NCBI GenBank assembly: GCA_947172415.1
Contig: OX359189.1
Location: 5,036,501-5,100,500, forward strand
DNA: 64,000 nucleotides
Direction: 5' to 3'
Origin: Chondrosia reniformis
Taxonomy: Eukaryota; Porifera; Demospongiae; Chondrillida; Chondrillidae
Of this stretch, positions 21,889 through 32,725 are shown piece after piece (within the stretch, counting starts at the first letter, position 1; the number at the start of each line of letters is the position of its first letter). Under the pieces are notes generated by a model. It searched no databases and had not been told where the DNA came from. It saw only the letters and a program-made list of their open reading frames with translations. A program made the position numbers and the translations under genes.

Positions 21889-23430
21889 CTAGCAATGTTG
21901 GTCCATTCCTAAAATTTCGGACATAGACTTTATCCTGTGGCGGGCTTGGCTAGACTTATCATGTTGTATCTTTTGAGCAGTCTGGGCAGTGTGGACCCTG
22001 GCAGAGAGGTTGGGATGCAACCGTCCAAGGGGTGTGAGCAATTGTCGCCCCATGAGAAGCTGTGCTGGAGTAATACCAGTAGTGGTACGAGGTGTGGTTC
22101 GGTATCTAAACAGGAACTTGGACAATTCATACTGTAGATCCTGAACCACTTCTTTCTTCATAGCTCTCTTGAAGGTCTGAACACATCTCTCTGCTAGCCC
22201 ATTTGATGCAGGGTGATATGGGGCTGTGGTGGTGTGCCGTATTCCATTCTGCCGTAGGAAATCCCGGAATTCTTGACTAGTAAAGGCGGTGCCATTGTCT
22301 GACACAATCAACTGTGGAAGACCATGCGTTGCAAACATAGCCCCTAACTTAGTGATGGTGTATCTCGATGTGGCTGTGGGAACCATTTCGATTTCCATCC
22401 ACTTGGAGTGGGCATCAACTACCACCAAAAACATATTCCCCAGAAATGGACCGGCATAGTCAATATGTAATCTTGACCATGGTCTTGAGGGCCATTCCCA
22501 CGGATGTAGGGATGCAGAGGCCAGACCCTTCTGGTTTTGTTGACATTCAGGGCAGGCCTTCACATGAGCTTCTATCTCATGGTCTATCCCTGGCCACCAG
22601 GCAATTCCTTTGGCTATGCTTTTCATTCTTGAAACTCCAGGATGGCCTTCATGTAATTCCTCAAGGATATCGTTGCGAGCTCTCGTTGGGATGATAACAC
22701 GATTTCCCCATAGTAGGTATCCATCCTGAAGGGACAACTCCTCTCTCCTATGTAGAAATGGCTTCAGGTTATCAGTCCCACTAGCGAGATTTGCACCTGT
22801 CAAGACCAAATCCAGTACTTTTAGTAAAACTGGATCTTGAGCTGTCCAGATCTTTATTGGCTTAGAGGTCAGAGGTGTGTAAGACAATTTATGGAATAGC
22901 AAATGGATCTCACTTGGTATGAGAGTTTCCTTGGGGACCTCTGGCAATGACAATCGACTTAGCAAATCAGCATTCGGGCAATCACTTCCTGGTTTGTACA
23001 CAATGGTGTAATTGTAGGCATTCAAGATTAAAGCCCACCTTTGAATGCGTGCGGATGGCATGGTTGGAATTGGCTTGGTCTCATTGAAAATATGCTGGAG
23101 GGGCTTGTGGTCAGAGTAGATGGTGAAATTCCTACCATATATGTATTGATGAAACCTTATTATACCAACTATGATAGCTAGTCCTTCTTTGTCTAGTTGA
23201 GCATAATTCTTCTCTGCCTGTGTGAGTGAATGACTGGTGAAAGCAAGGGGTCTCACCAATCCATCCTTCATCTTATGTGATAAAACCGCTCCCACACCAT
23301 AGGGTGAAGCGTCACACTCCAGAATCAGTGGCAACTCTGGGTCATAGTGTGTCAAAACCTTGGATGACGCAATAGCTTCTTTTGCTTCCTGAAAGGCCTG
23401 AGACTGGGTCTTCCCCCAACTACATCTTTG
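21889..23430 (-). pseudogene. gypsy RNase H and integrase
   Basis: RNase H starts with THYDPELPLILECDASPYGVG and continues to the GRNFTIYSDHKPL motif. The integrase zinc domain follows (HPGVSRMKSIAKGIAWWPG, then CPECQQNQ). The catalytic core retains all three acids: Asp in RLHIDYAGPF, Asp in LIVSDNGTAFTS, Glu in YHPASNGLAERCVQTFK. Near 21945 the frame shifts. The alternative frame continues PPQDKVYVRNFRNGPTLLAG and ends in RRHVDHIRRRH, the usual gypsy integrase C-terminus. It would insert element DNA into the genome; this copy is interrupted at both ends. Confidence 0.85.
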
Positions 23431-24135
23431 TTTTTCTGCAATAACTGGTAGAGAGGGGCTAATACACTTGATAAATTTGACAAAAACCTACTGTAATAAT
23501 TAATGAACCCAAGAAATGCTCTCAGCTGCTGAACATTTTGAGGGACTGGGGCTTCAAGAATGGCTTTTACCTTCTCAGCAGTAGGATGTAATCCCTCTGC
23601 GGAAATGAAATTACCTAGGTATTCAACTGATGGCAGCATGAAGGCGCATTTGCTCCTCTTCAGTCGGATGCCTGCCCTCTGCAATCTTGTGAGTACCTCC
23701 TCTAGATTTTTCAGGTGCTCCTCTTGAGTGCTACCTGTGACTAGAATGTCATCTATGTAGACAGTTACCTTTTTCAGTCCTTGGAGAAGGTTGTCCATTG
23801 TCTTCTGGAAGATTGTTGGAGCAGATGCGACTATAAATGGCAATCGATTGTATCTGTAGAGGCCTCGGTGGGTGTTAATAACAATGTACTGATTGGACTC
23901 CTCTTCTAGGGGTATCTGCTGGTAAGCATGTGCCAGATCTAGCTTTATGAATTGCTTACCTCCTGCTAGTGAAGCAAACAGATCCTCCATTCGGGGCAAA
24001 GGGTAGGTCTCCAACTTGGCAACCTTGTTGACGGTGACCTTGTAGTCACCACAGATTCTGACTGACCCATTTGGTTTAGTAACTGGCACAATGGGTGCTA
24101 CCCATTCAGCAAACTCCACTTTCTCCGGGACTCCT
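23352..24135 (-). pseudogene. gypsy reverse transcriptase
   Basis: Recognisable palm motifs: WVAPIVPVTKPNGSVRICGD, KLDLAHAYQQIPLEEES (motif A Asp), RLPFIVASAPTIFQKTMD, and the catalytic TVYIDDILVTGS with the YIDD box intact. A thumb/connection part follows (LRAFLGFINYYSRFLSNLSS). The frame shifts near 23440, and the join to RNase H (WGKTQSQAFQEAKEA) reads in another frame. Usual gypsy has FGVxSAP where this copy has FIVASAP. Confidence 0.85.
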
Positions 24136-24670
24136 TGTTTTCTAATCTTTGCAGCTCCTGTTTAATCTTTCCCCGCAAGGCATAGGGCACGGTACGAGCC
24201 TTGCAAAAAATTGGTGTCGCCTCTGACTCTACCTGCAACCTGGCAGTTACTCCTTTAACTAGTCCTAGTTCCTCCCTGAAGATTGTGCCGTGTTTTTGGA
24301 GTACGTCTTCTAGGTCGGACTTCACTTCACATGACAACTTAGCTATCTTTAACCAGCCTAAGTGGATCTTTGAGAGCCAGTTCCTTCCCAACAGGGTTGG
24401 ACCAGATCCGTCCACCACTAGGAGGTCCAGCTGCTCTTCCTGCCCTGCATACTGTGTTAGAATATTAATGGTACCCAGTACAGTAAGGGTCTCACCTGTG
24501 TAGGTTTTCAACTTAGCTGCTGATGGCTGCAGGGCAGGTGGGTTATTTTCCATGTTTGACGGTATGCTTCCTCACTGATCACTGATACCGCAGCTCCTAT
24601 GTCCACTTCCATTACCACCTCTCTACCATTTAAAATTACAGTCGTTCTTAATGGCGGATTCCTTAGAGAT
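24098..24670 (-). pseudogene. gypsy aspartic protease region
   Basis: The segment NGREVVMEVDIGAAVSVISE holds the protease active site, which here reads D-I-G rather than the required D-T-G (forward strand about 24596-24604). A frameshift near 24555 separates it from LVVDGSGPTLLGRNWL, the C-terminal hydrophobic-hydrophobic-GR motif that completes the fold. Without the Thr and with the shift, polyprotein processing would fail. Confidence 0.75.
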
Positions 24671-24915
24671 AAAATGTTGCAGAGCATGTAGGAGGTATCC
24701 TGCTCCTCTTCCTCACCACCTGATTCCCCAAGGTGGTGGTTTGCTGTGACTGAGAGAAATTTGCTTTTCTCGGGTTATGTGGTGCCTTTTGCTTCTTAGC
24801 ACAGCGACATGCTTGAGCCAGGTGACCCTTCTTGCCACAGTGTTGGCAGTCGGTCGATTTGTGCTGACACTTTGGGGCCAAATGTTGAGTACTGTTACAA
24901 TGGAAACACTTGAGT
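24663..24915 (-). pseudogene. gypsy nucleocapsid zinc knuckles
   Basis: Two adjacent CCHC knuckles, CFHCNSTQHLAPKC and CQHCGKKGHLAQAC, followed by a Lys/Arg-rich tail: the RNA-binding nucleocapsid end of gag. The frame runs without a stop into PPTCSATFYL just before the protease segment. Upstream gag is only weakly traceable to about 25050 (AEQNARDLQPKPQA). Confidence 0.75.
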
Positions 24916-25050
24916 GAGCAACCTCGCTGGGACTTTGATAAGTTGACTGCTAAGACTGGTTACATAGGGGACCTTGCCTGGGGCTTAGGTTGCAAATCTC
25001 TAGCATTTTGCTCAGCCTCTCTTCATCTAATGATATACAGGATAACACTT

Positions 25051-26025
25051 TCAATGTTAAGATACAGTGATTATTAGTCATATATATTATCCCTGCATAT
25101 ATGAATGTACAATATTGCCTAATTTTCACTTTCAATAGGGAGATAATTGTCCATATTTTGATATCGTGTTTATTTAGGCTGCTCAAAGGTATGTATGCGT
25201 TTTGTAGACCTTTAGACCATTTCAGCAATCCAGCAACTTTGTATGCTTAGTCTATCAGATCTTGTCAAAAACGTATTGGATAGCTTTTCCTGAATTTCTA
25301 TTCTACCTCTCAACTTAGTACCTTGCTTTATGTGACCACGATGATTTGTCACCCTAACGCCTATTAAGATAATCTATGCATTGTATGTCAGTATATCCGT
25401 TGAACTGTTATTGGGCGAATTTTGCTCCATATTGGATACTTTAAGTGTTTTAATCGCCTTAGGTATTTGTCTGAGTACTCTTATTTTATAGGCAAGTCAT
25501 TTCCAAGGTGTTTGGAATGCTTATTGTTAAGAAAATGCCTAAAATATCAATGCATTTCTTAGATTACTTAGAAACCACCATTTTGTGACAAAGGAAACAA
25601 GCATCATACATGTGTAGCTACAGAACCATAACTTATTAAGTATACAAACGTGACCAAATTATCGTTGCTGATTGGCTGGAACATATAGGTAGATTTATTG
25701 ATCAATATCTTGCTAATTGAGCGAGATATTTTCAATCCGAAAAGAGGTACGTATGCAGTAGAAATTTATCTTCAATTTTATACCTCTTGTGTATAATTTG
25801 TGTTACGTTTTCTCTAACAGCACTATTGAATACAATTTTGCATTTTTGATGAAATGCACTATACATGTACCATATTCTCTCTATCACTAACTGCGTTCAG
25901 GAAAATTCGTCACTTGGTGGCAAATAGCATTGGAATGGAAAAGCTGGCTATGGTTGACGAATATTTAAATTAACTTGGCAAAACGTTAGAGCAGACGGCG
26001 ACACCTCGGAGCACTTTGTTTGGGG
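25051..26025. other. No gene recognised
   Basis: AT-rich, no supported coding frame, no clear repeat. Confidence 0.5.
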
Positions 26026-26040
26026 TGTTTCTCTAGATGT

Positions 26041-26375
26041 AATGGCGGGTTTTGAACTCACCGAATGGACAGCAGTTCGAGGGTATCACATATACAAATA
26101 CTCCTGGGCGCCGACAGTCTGAAAGAATTTGTCTGCTACCAAGAAGAGGCCAATGAACACGACAGGCACGCTGTGGCTGTGCACGGAGTTGGAGATTCAA
26201 ACAATGTTCTTGGGCACCTTCCAAGAGAATTTTCGTGAGTTTCCTTGCAGTATCACAGGTAGGGTGACAGACAGGAGGCGATACTGTCGTGAAAGAGGAG
26301 GAATGGAGATTCCATGCAAGTTAACATTCTCTGGAAAACAAAAGCACATTCAGAACTTAGGAGGTTCTTTGATGC
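26041..26375 (+). pseudogene. HIRAN domain fragment
   Basis: From the ATG at 26041: MAGFELTEWTAVRGYHIYKY, SWAPTV, then after a frame change EFVCYQEEANEHDRHAVAVH, NVLGHLPREFS, and finally SITGRVTDRRRYCRERGGME, IPCKLTFSG. This order (RGYHxYK, EHDRxAVAV, GHxPRE, GLExPC) is the HIRAN domain, a DNA-end-binding fold of HLTF-type proteins. In sponges and cnidarians it also occurs as small stand-alone proteins. The piece between PREFS and SITGR (normally about 15 residues) is missing or replaced by a 16-nt GTGAGT..CAG stretch, and a stop follows PTV. Broken, or wrongly spliced in my reading. Confidence 0.55.
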
Positions 26376-26546
26376 TCATCAGTTTTCATGCATTGAACGT
26401 TTTCATGCATTGAACCTTTTCATTAAATCGTGTCAAATAATAGAAAACAAAATACATATAATACATTTTAACAGTTTAATACATGCAAGGAAAACAATTG
26501 CAGTACTAGTTATGTGTATGTGTGCATGCCAATGGTAAGTTCTTCA

Positions 26547-27235
26547 TCATTTGTCCTCATTTTCGTCATCGTTGTCACTGTTGAAGATGCCTTCATCGCT
26601 GTCGTCATTACCATATGGTATGGTGAAGGCAGGAAGTTCCTTCGAACAGTGAACCAGGTCGTTCTCAGACCCATCTAGATGGTTTGAGATCCCACACACT
26701 TTGAATGATTTTGTGACACACTGTGGTTGTGAGTCAAGCAGTGCATGAGCCCTGACGATCCAATACACTACATCATCCTTTGTCGGAGTGGGTGCCTCAC
26801 TGACTGGGCCTTGTGCCATATTGCTGGCCATAAACTCTTCCCACAGGCCTCTCAGTGTGTCTTTGATTGGCCGATTTAGGGACACATCCACAGGCTGTGC
26901 ATTGCTGGTGCAGCCACCTGGAAGCACTACAACTGATGCATTTTTGCTCTCTTCAAAGCTTGCAGGACATCATCCACCAAGTGACCCTTGATGGAGTGGA
27001 ACATCAAGAGACAGTGCTGCTTCTTGGTGTACTTTAAAAGGACCTCCCTGGTCCTTGAAAGCATCTGAGCACGGTCCATCCAGGCTTTCTTATGATGTCC
27101 AATGACAAAGTTACTCCTCTTTCTTTCTTACTGTTTTCAGGGAACGTGCTGTTTTTCCCTTGAATATCACCATTGGTTTCAGTATCTTTCCTGCGGCTGA
27201 GCACGTAACAACAAATGTTTCGGGGGTGCTGGTGG
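26547..27235 (-). pseudogene. pogo/Tigger-type transposase, C-terminal half
   Basis: Minus strand: TFVVTCSAAGKILKPMVIFK, then WMDRAQMLSRTREVLL, LLMFHSIKGHLVDDVL, and after a frameshift near 26930 MLPGGCTSNAQPVDVSLNRP, KDTLRGLWEEFMAS and KSFKVCGISNHLDGSENDLV. This is the DDE core of pogo-family transposases. The second catalytic Asp (normally L-D-S before xxGH) is His here, so the copy is catalytically dead as well as frame-shifted. An acidic C-terminal tail (DDSDEGIFNSDNDDENED) is typical. Confidence 0.8.
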
Positions 27236-27239
27236 TCTA

Positions 27240-27800
27240 AAGCAAAGGCACAAGATTCAGGATCCAGTGATTATGGGATGTCCATAGTTCAAGCCCAGGC
27301 CATGGCAACGGATTTCAGTGATTTTCAGTGACAAGCACCCCCTGACAACAAACACTCCCCACTGAACAGATTACTGATCAATTTATGGGAGTTACTTCAA
27401 GAACATGTGACAGCCTTGATGGCAGTCTCTCATTGGCCAATTTAAAATAGTAACATCAGAGTCTTTGAGATCATGATCAGGACATATATGGTCATATTAC
27501 ATCACCAGGTCTTATGATGTATGCATCATCATGAATATCTTTAGTATCAATTTTGGAGGGAAAACTTGCAATTAGAAATTGGAAAGAAGTTTACCTACCT
27601 TGCTAACCTAGTTTAAATCCAAGTAAGCTCTAGTTTACACTTTCAAAGTGAATAGTGGTGGCAATATCAGTGATCTATAGAATGAAAAAATGAGCGACAT
27701 GTATCACTTTGGGTCTGAAGAAGCTGTAGCTGAAATACAGTGATCTGTAGAAAATTCTCCAAGTATATCATCTATATACCTTTCATTAATATCTTTATAA
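27240..27800. other. No gene recognised
   Basis: Noncoding. A gttcaagcccaggcc stretch at 27291 vaguely resembles a B box but no tRNA fold is seen. Confidence 0.4.
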
Positions 27801-27813
27801 TTGAGTTACAAAA

Positions 27814-28665
27814 ATGGCTGAAGGTGATGTTGAAGATGAGCTTGAGATTAATGCAGCACTGAACTCAATCGACTCCAAATCTGAAGTAGGAGATTACTCT
27901 CACCCAAAATGTCCAGTCTGTCAGCGATCTATGCCTGTCAATAGATCAGGGCTTGTTCGCGTCCATGGCCCAGTGGCTAATCGCTGCCCTGGATCTCGAC
28001 AGCCGTTTGCAGATGCACCCTCCTGGCTGGGCGGCCTCACCACTAACACAGACCGTTCCTGCTTGAATATGCCTGAACAAGCCTTCAACTTTCACAGACG
28101 CTCTGTGCGTATTTTGAAGAGGATCCCGCGAGCTTCCCGTGAACTTTCGGCAGGGAAACTAGCTGTTATCTTTGAGCGCGTCATTTCAGACAACGCCGAA
28201 TCTTCGTGGAATCGCCTGTTTAGCTTCCCTGCCAGCTGTCTGAGAGCGCCTGATAGGGGTGGTCACCGTAGTAGCCTGGCATCACACACCAACCAGCTCA
28301 TCCAAAAGGAAGCAGATCCATCTCTGCCCGGCAGGTTGCTATCAATCTGTCTGGTAAAGCCAAACGAGACCTTCTGGAATCCCTGGCAGCTAGAGTTCTA
28401 CTAAGCTGGAGGAGGGGGATTTTAAAGGGGCTGTCCACCTTGTTACCTCAGAGGATGGCATTGGTAATCCAAGCCTCATGTCCCTTAAGGTAAAGCACCC
28501 TCAACCACACCCTGAATCTGTCATTCCATCAGTCAAGTGGTACTGGTCCAGGTTTCAGTGGACGAGTTGGCCAGAGCCATCTGCTCTTTCCCCTGCGGCT
28601 CCTCTGGTGGCCCAGATGGTCTACGTCCCCTGCACTTGAAGAACATGACAGGTGCTACAAGCAAA
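27814..28665 (+). pseudogene. Non-LTR retrotransposon ORF, N-terminal part
   Basis: A Met-initiated frame encodes HPKCPVCQRSMPVNRSGLVR and VHGPVANRCPGSRQPF (zinc-binding CxxC...HxxxxxxC), then RRSVRILKRIPRASRELSAG, SSWNRLFSFPASCLRAP. After a frameshift near 28335 it continues SGKAKRDLLESLAARVLLSW, KHPQPHPESVIP and ARAICSFPCGSSGGPDGLRP, the start of the reverse transcriptase palm in a family common in sponges, corals and molluscs. It stops where R1 copy 2 begins at about 28668, so the polymerase core is missing, by truncation or because R1 inserted here. Confidence 0.7.
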
Positions 28666-28667
28666 GG

Positions 28668-29290
28668 TGTTGTAGGATGCATGCATAATTAATTCTTCAC
28701 TGTGTAACAACCCTTTCTTGTTTCTGTGCTTTTCATGCCGTCCCTACATCGTCTACTATTTTTGTAGAAAATTTTATTGTTCTCTAGTTTCTGTACTTTT
28801 TATGGAGCATAAGCTAGGAAGTAGATAATACACCATTTTGGTTTCGCAATCTTTGACTGAATATGACGTCATTAAAATGGCGAATTTATTGAAGCCTTGA
28901 CTCTGGGGCCACAAAAACCGTCATGCTCAATGATAATGTTAGCGCTCTCGCTTCTAAAAAAGAATACAGCGCGGAAAATTCGGAGTATTTTCACTTAAGA
29001 AGTAGCCTGAAAGCTTATTTCCTTGTTTAGTTACAGCGGGCGAAGAAAATGAAGAAGATGAAGAAGACTAAAACAAAAATGGGATATTTCAAAGTTCGTT
29101 CATTTGCTGGCGGAACACGGTCACTTACCTTAAAGGCCAATTTATAGCATGGCTGGTCTATTTTTAACAATATATACACAGCCTTTTTTCGGCGGTTTTC
29201 AGCCTATTTTGGATTTTTACTCCTATACACATGTATAGGGAAAAGAAACAACCGGTACCATCCCTACATACATACCGTACTCTATGATAC
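28668..29290 (+). repeat. Repeat family R1, copy 2
   Basis: Full-length relative of 6881-7534, with the same TATGACGTCATTAAAATGGC segment, GAAGAAGATG tract and terminal accatccctacat. It lacks the inverted 5' extension seen in copy 1. Confidence 0.85.
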
Positions 29291-29379
29291 TAGTAATTAA
29301 AAGCTTCTTTATAGCCAATGAATACCTTATGGTTGAAAACTTTTCTATATATTTTGAAGTCTTGATTTTGTAGATGAAT

Positions 29380-30870
29380 TAGATCTAGATAATGTGGATT
29401 ATGCTGCAACTAGAGAAGAGGCACAGCTGACAAGATTTTATAGTAATAATTCCAATCACAACCAATTGGAAACATCTTCCACTTTTGAAAATGATAACCT
29501 AAGGAGTGGCAAGTTATATTATAAATATGGAAACGTATAATACTATTATAGTCCTAAAAGTAGAGAATGCTATATACTTTACTCATGCAGTGGAAGGAAA
29601 ACTTAGTTCTCTAATTGACACATTATTGAAAGAATATTCTGATATCAAGAAAACAATGGAAGAAATGGAAGAAAGATTTTGCAACACTAGCCCTGGTCAG
29701 TCATCTTCTGCATCTCCTGAAAGCTTAGATCCAACAGGGACACCAAGGCAAAGGCCAAGAAAGACTATGATTTATAGTACAGAATTATCTGTAAGCCATG
29801 CTGGCTTATACAACTAATACATAATATATTATTACTATACTTCATATATATGCAGAAGGCAATCAGAGCAGTCCATAATGAGCTGCCAGCAGACCAGAAA
29901 TTTAAAAGCAGAGAAAAGTATGTGCACAACACAAATTAAACTTAAAGCATTTTAATACACAATTATTTATATTATATGTTACACAGAATGAATTCTCCTC
30001 ACAATGTCACAGTTTCCTCAAAACGCTTAGAAGAGATGAAGACCCACAATTTCACAATCAAAAACATTAAAAGTAAATAAATGAAATCATGCTTTACCTT
30101 CAGCTGAAAATCCTTTCTTGTATAAATATCAATCCATGCAGCTGCCATGAAGAGATTATATCAGTCAGAAAGGAGGAATGAGCTGAACTCCGATCTGACA
30201 GAGGCAGCACTGGTGCAAAGAGGTATTAAGCAGAAGTACAGAGAGAGGAGAGCTAGGGTTAGAAGTTATACTTTATATACTATTAATCCTTTTAATAACA
30301 CAAATGCATTTCTAACTTGCAAGGGTATATATAGCTTTCAAGAAGTCTTAAGTCGCTGGCTAACTAATGCTGCAAATTCGTTAGTATAGTACTTAATGGG
30401 GGATTTTAAAGATTCTGTATAACAACTTGAAATTTGTAAATTGGTCTTAGCAGGTCCTTTCAATAATGTATAAAACGTTTGCAAATGTCAGTGGTTAAGA
30501 AGCGGTGCCACTGTGGCACAAGGAGGACCAAGTGTTCAAGCTTTGGCGTGCTCCAGCACTAGGAATGCTTCAGGTTAGCCACCATACATTATCTAAGCTA
30601 TGCAACCATAGTTTAGATAATCTATGGTGCCAGTAACTAGGTAGTAGCTATATAGCTATGTAGCAATACAAGGTTTATCATGTTTTCTTTATAGTGATTA
30701 ACTTGGCAGAGAATGCATTGAGCGCTATTAATGGCAGATTGGTAGATTATTATGAGAAAAGGTCAAAGCGGGAGATGGCAGGAAAGCACAAAGGTGCGGC
30801 AAGAGTCGATCTTCAACAGCTTTTCAATTATCCTGCTCCTACCAAACGTAAGAGCAATCACGTTGATAAG
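29380..30870 (+). CDS. Candidate multi-exon gene, function unknown
   Basis: Successive coding-like blocks are each bounded by AG and GT: DELDLDNVDYAATREEAQLT (near 29380), LSSLIDTLLKEYSDIKKTME and SPGQSSSASPESLDPTGTPR (29590-29790, donor GTAAGC), KAIRAVHNELPADQKFKS (29855-29918), MNSPHNVTVSSKRLEEMKTH (29988-30072), MKRLYQSERRNELNSDLTEA (30140-30256), a Cys-rich KRCHCGTRRTKCSSFG (30500-30555, contains one stop) and LAENALSAINGRLVDYYEKR to SNHVDK with TAG/TAA at 30870. The middle is coiled-coil-like and basic. I do not recognise a family. The stop in the Cys-rich block may mean a pseudogene or a misplaced intron. Confidence 0.35.
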
Positions 30871-31039
30871 TAGAAGCAGGACTTTGTCTGCTTAACCTTC
30901 TGTGACGGAAGTTAATCGTTAATTATGCTCCTCATGGGTCTTGGCTAGCAAACCTGTCATACTTATTGTAGTTCATGTAACTATTAAAGTGTACTTATTG
31001 TTTTTTAATTAGTGCAACAGTGAAAACTCAGCCACAGTC

Positions 31040-32725
31040 TGAGGATCCTGAAATGCATGGTAAAAGTGAAGGCAGCAATGGACCAGTTTCTTGATGGGCT
31101 TCAGTACTTAGGCCTGCTGGATTCCATCTGCCAAGATCCTGCAACGTGGAGTTTGTTGCAGCAGATATAGCTGTTGATGCTGGTAAGTGCAAATATGCCA
31201 CATGCATAGTGTGTATATGCAAGTTAAGATTTGTGTATCACCTGGCAGCATATCTAAAAGAGGAGCTTGTACGTAAGTTTCAAAATAAGAAGCTTTCAGT
31301 AATCCAGGAAGTTCTTTCTATACTTCTCCATGCAGGTCATGCAACTGCCAAGGCACAAAATTTAATGATGTACATGGCCAACCCTAACTGAAATGTACAT
31401 GAATAATCGAAGTTATAATCAAACCACAAGTATAATCAGTCAAACATCAATAGGAGGGAAAAACACGAAAGATGCAATTGCTGGGAATCGAACCCAGGAC
31501 AGCTGGTTATGACCACCAGTTGCTCTGCCACTGAACTACAACTGCCACAGCAATTCCTCCTCCATGTTCTCCCTCTTTAATTATTTATCTTTTGTCTACA
31601 TTATAATTGGTGGTGGATTCTTTAATCAGAATAAACTGACAATTAATTACATGCACTTCCTTGTCTTACATACCAACAGACAATAGAGAGACTGCAACCC
31701 CTAATGTAAAGTGTACATCCAGTCAACCTTAACAGAAAACTTCAAAACCTAGGATCTCTTTATGACCAGAAAGTTATTCAGTGGAGGGATTCTAGTAGGC
31801 TACTTTACAGCCCTATGCAGACAAAGTAAGACTATCAAAAACAGGATTGGCTATATTCTTACACCATATACATATATAGGAATGGGGTGTTTGTAGAGAG
31901 GAAAGGCAAAATGCATGGAGTACCACAGAAGACACAAGTCAGGAAGAATCAATGAATACCAGTAAAGCATTGGAACATTCACTTGGGAACAACACAACCA
32001 AACACAGAAAGAGTTTATGGTACACATTCAGTACTTAGGTAAAGTCTAAAAATTAGAATGCAGTGTATATGCATGATAGACCTAACTAAATCCTTACATT
32101 ACTTTATTGCATATGCTGTCAAAGACCGTATTTCCTATGCTTCGTTGGATGATAGTGCACCATGTAAACCAAACTACAATGAACTGGACAACATTTTGCC
32201 ATCTAATAGTGATTTGGCATCAATAAAGGCATTTGTATCAATTACATATCCAGGTAGGCCATGCACACCCACCTGATGAAAATTTACTAGCAGCATTCGG
32301 TATATATATACATTAAACCACTGACTATACAAACTAACCACATCCGACATGTAGATTTCTAGTAAACAACATTGCAAGTTACCACAAGCAATGGCAAGAC
32401 ATACAAATGTATATTCTACATTCTTTCACAGAAGAAATGTCAAGTGGTATGTATATTACAGCACCCTGATTAAATCAGGTCTTATGCGTATTTTACTCTA
32501 CTGACATGATGAATAACACCATGTAGAAGCCCATTGGAGTGATATTAAAGAATGAAAACATAGTAAAGGAAATGATTTCCATCCTTGAGGATCTACACAA
32601 GTATGTACCTACACATCAGGAAGAAAAAGAGATTGAAATACCTGAAGAAGGAATAATTATCCAACAAAAGACACAGGTCATCCACCCAGTATACCTAGGA
32701 GGAGATCAACTGACACCTCTTCAGC
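31040..32725 (+). pseudogene. DUF6589-like transposon-associated gene, decayed
   Basis: Blocks in family order: LSVIQEVLSILLHAGHATAK (31290-31350), NLGSLYDQKVIQWRDS (31745-31800), LHYFIAYAVKDRISYASLDD with DNILPSNSDLASIKAFVSIT (32090-32250, donor GTAGGC), and MISILEDLHKYVPTHQEE then HPVYLGGDQLT (32570-32710). These correspond to the conserved pattern of DUF6589 proteins, found in large transposon-linked families of sponges and cnidarians, whose biochemical role is unknown. Introns are short with canonical ends. A tRNA-like sequence sits in the gap at 31474-31545. The normal continuation of GGDQLT is missing, as piggyBac sequence starts there. Confidence 0.5.
31474..31545 (-). tRNA. tRNA-like sequence (pseudo-tRNA or SINE head)
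   Basis: Read on the minus strand, 72 nt fold as a cloverleaf: acceptor GCAGTTG/CAATTGC (one G-U pair), D arm GTTC/GAGC, anticodon arm CTGGT/ACCAG with loop GGTCATA, T arm CTGGG/CCCAG with loop TTCGATT. A box (TAGTTCAGTGGCAGAGC) and B box (GGGTTCGATTCC) of a pol III promoter are good. Position 33 is G instead of U, and there is one extra base before the anticodon stem. The loop as drawn gives UCA, while a shifted loop gives CAU (Met). No CCA, as expected in animals. Function as a tRNA is doubtful; a tRNA-derived repeat is as likely. Confidence 0.5.

Larger units (their letters stand above)
21584..25050 (-). mobile_element. Ty3/gypsy element, 5'-truncated, decayed
   Basis: Minus-strand order gag nucleocapsid, protease, reverse transcriptase, RNase H, integrase identifies Ty3/gypsy. 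The element lacks its 5' LTR, primer-binding site and most of gag, and ends near 25050. Frameshifts lie near 24555, 24130, 23440 and 21945. Because the LTR abuts transposase relic B at 21270, the gypsy is younger than that relic. Confidence 0.85.

Noticed and set aside
21930-22694. Plus-strand frames over the gypsy element
   Set aside because: Antisense shadows of integrase; codon pattern belongs to the minus strand.
27240-27330. tRNA-like B box at 27291
   Set aside because: Only the gttcaagccc motif resembles a B box; no stems or A box can be drawn.
30470-30560. SINE-like gtcagtggttaagaagcggt stretch
   Set aside because: Resembles a tRNA A box by eye but has no B box, and the same bases read as a Cys-rich exon.
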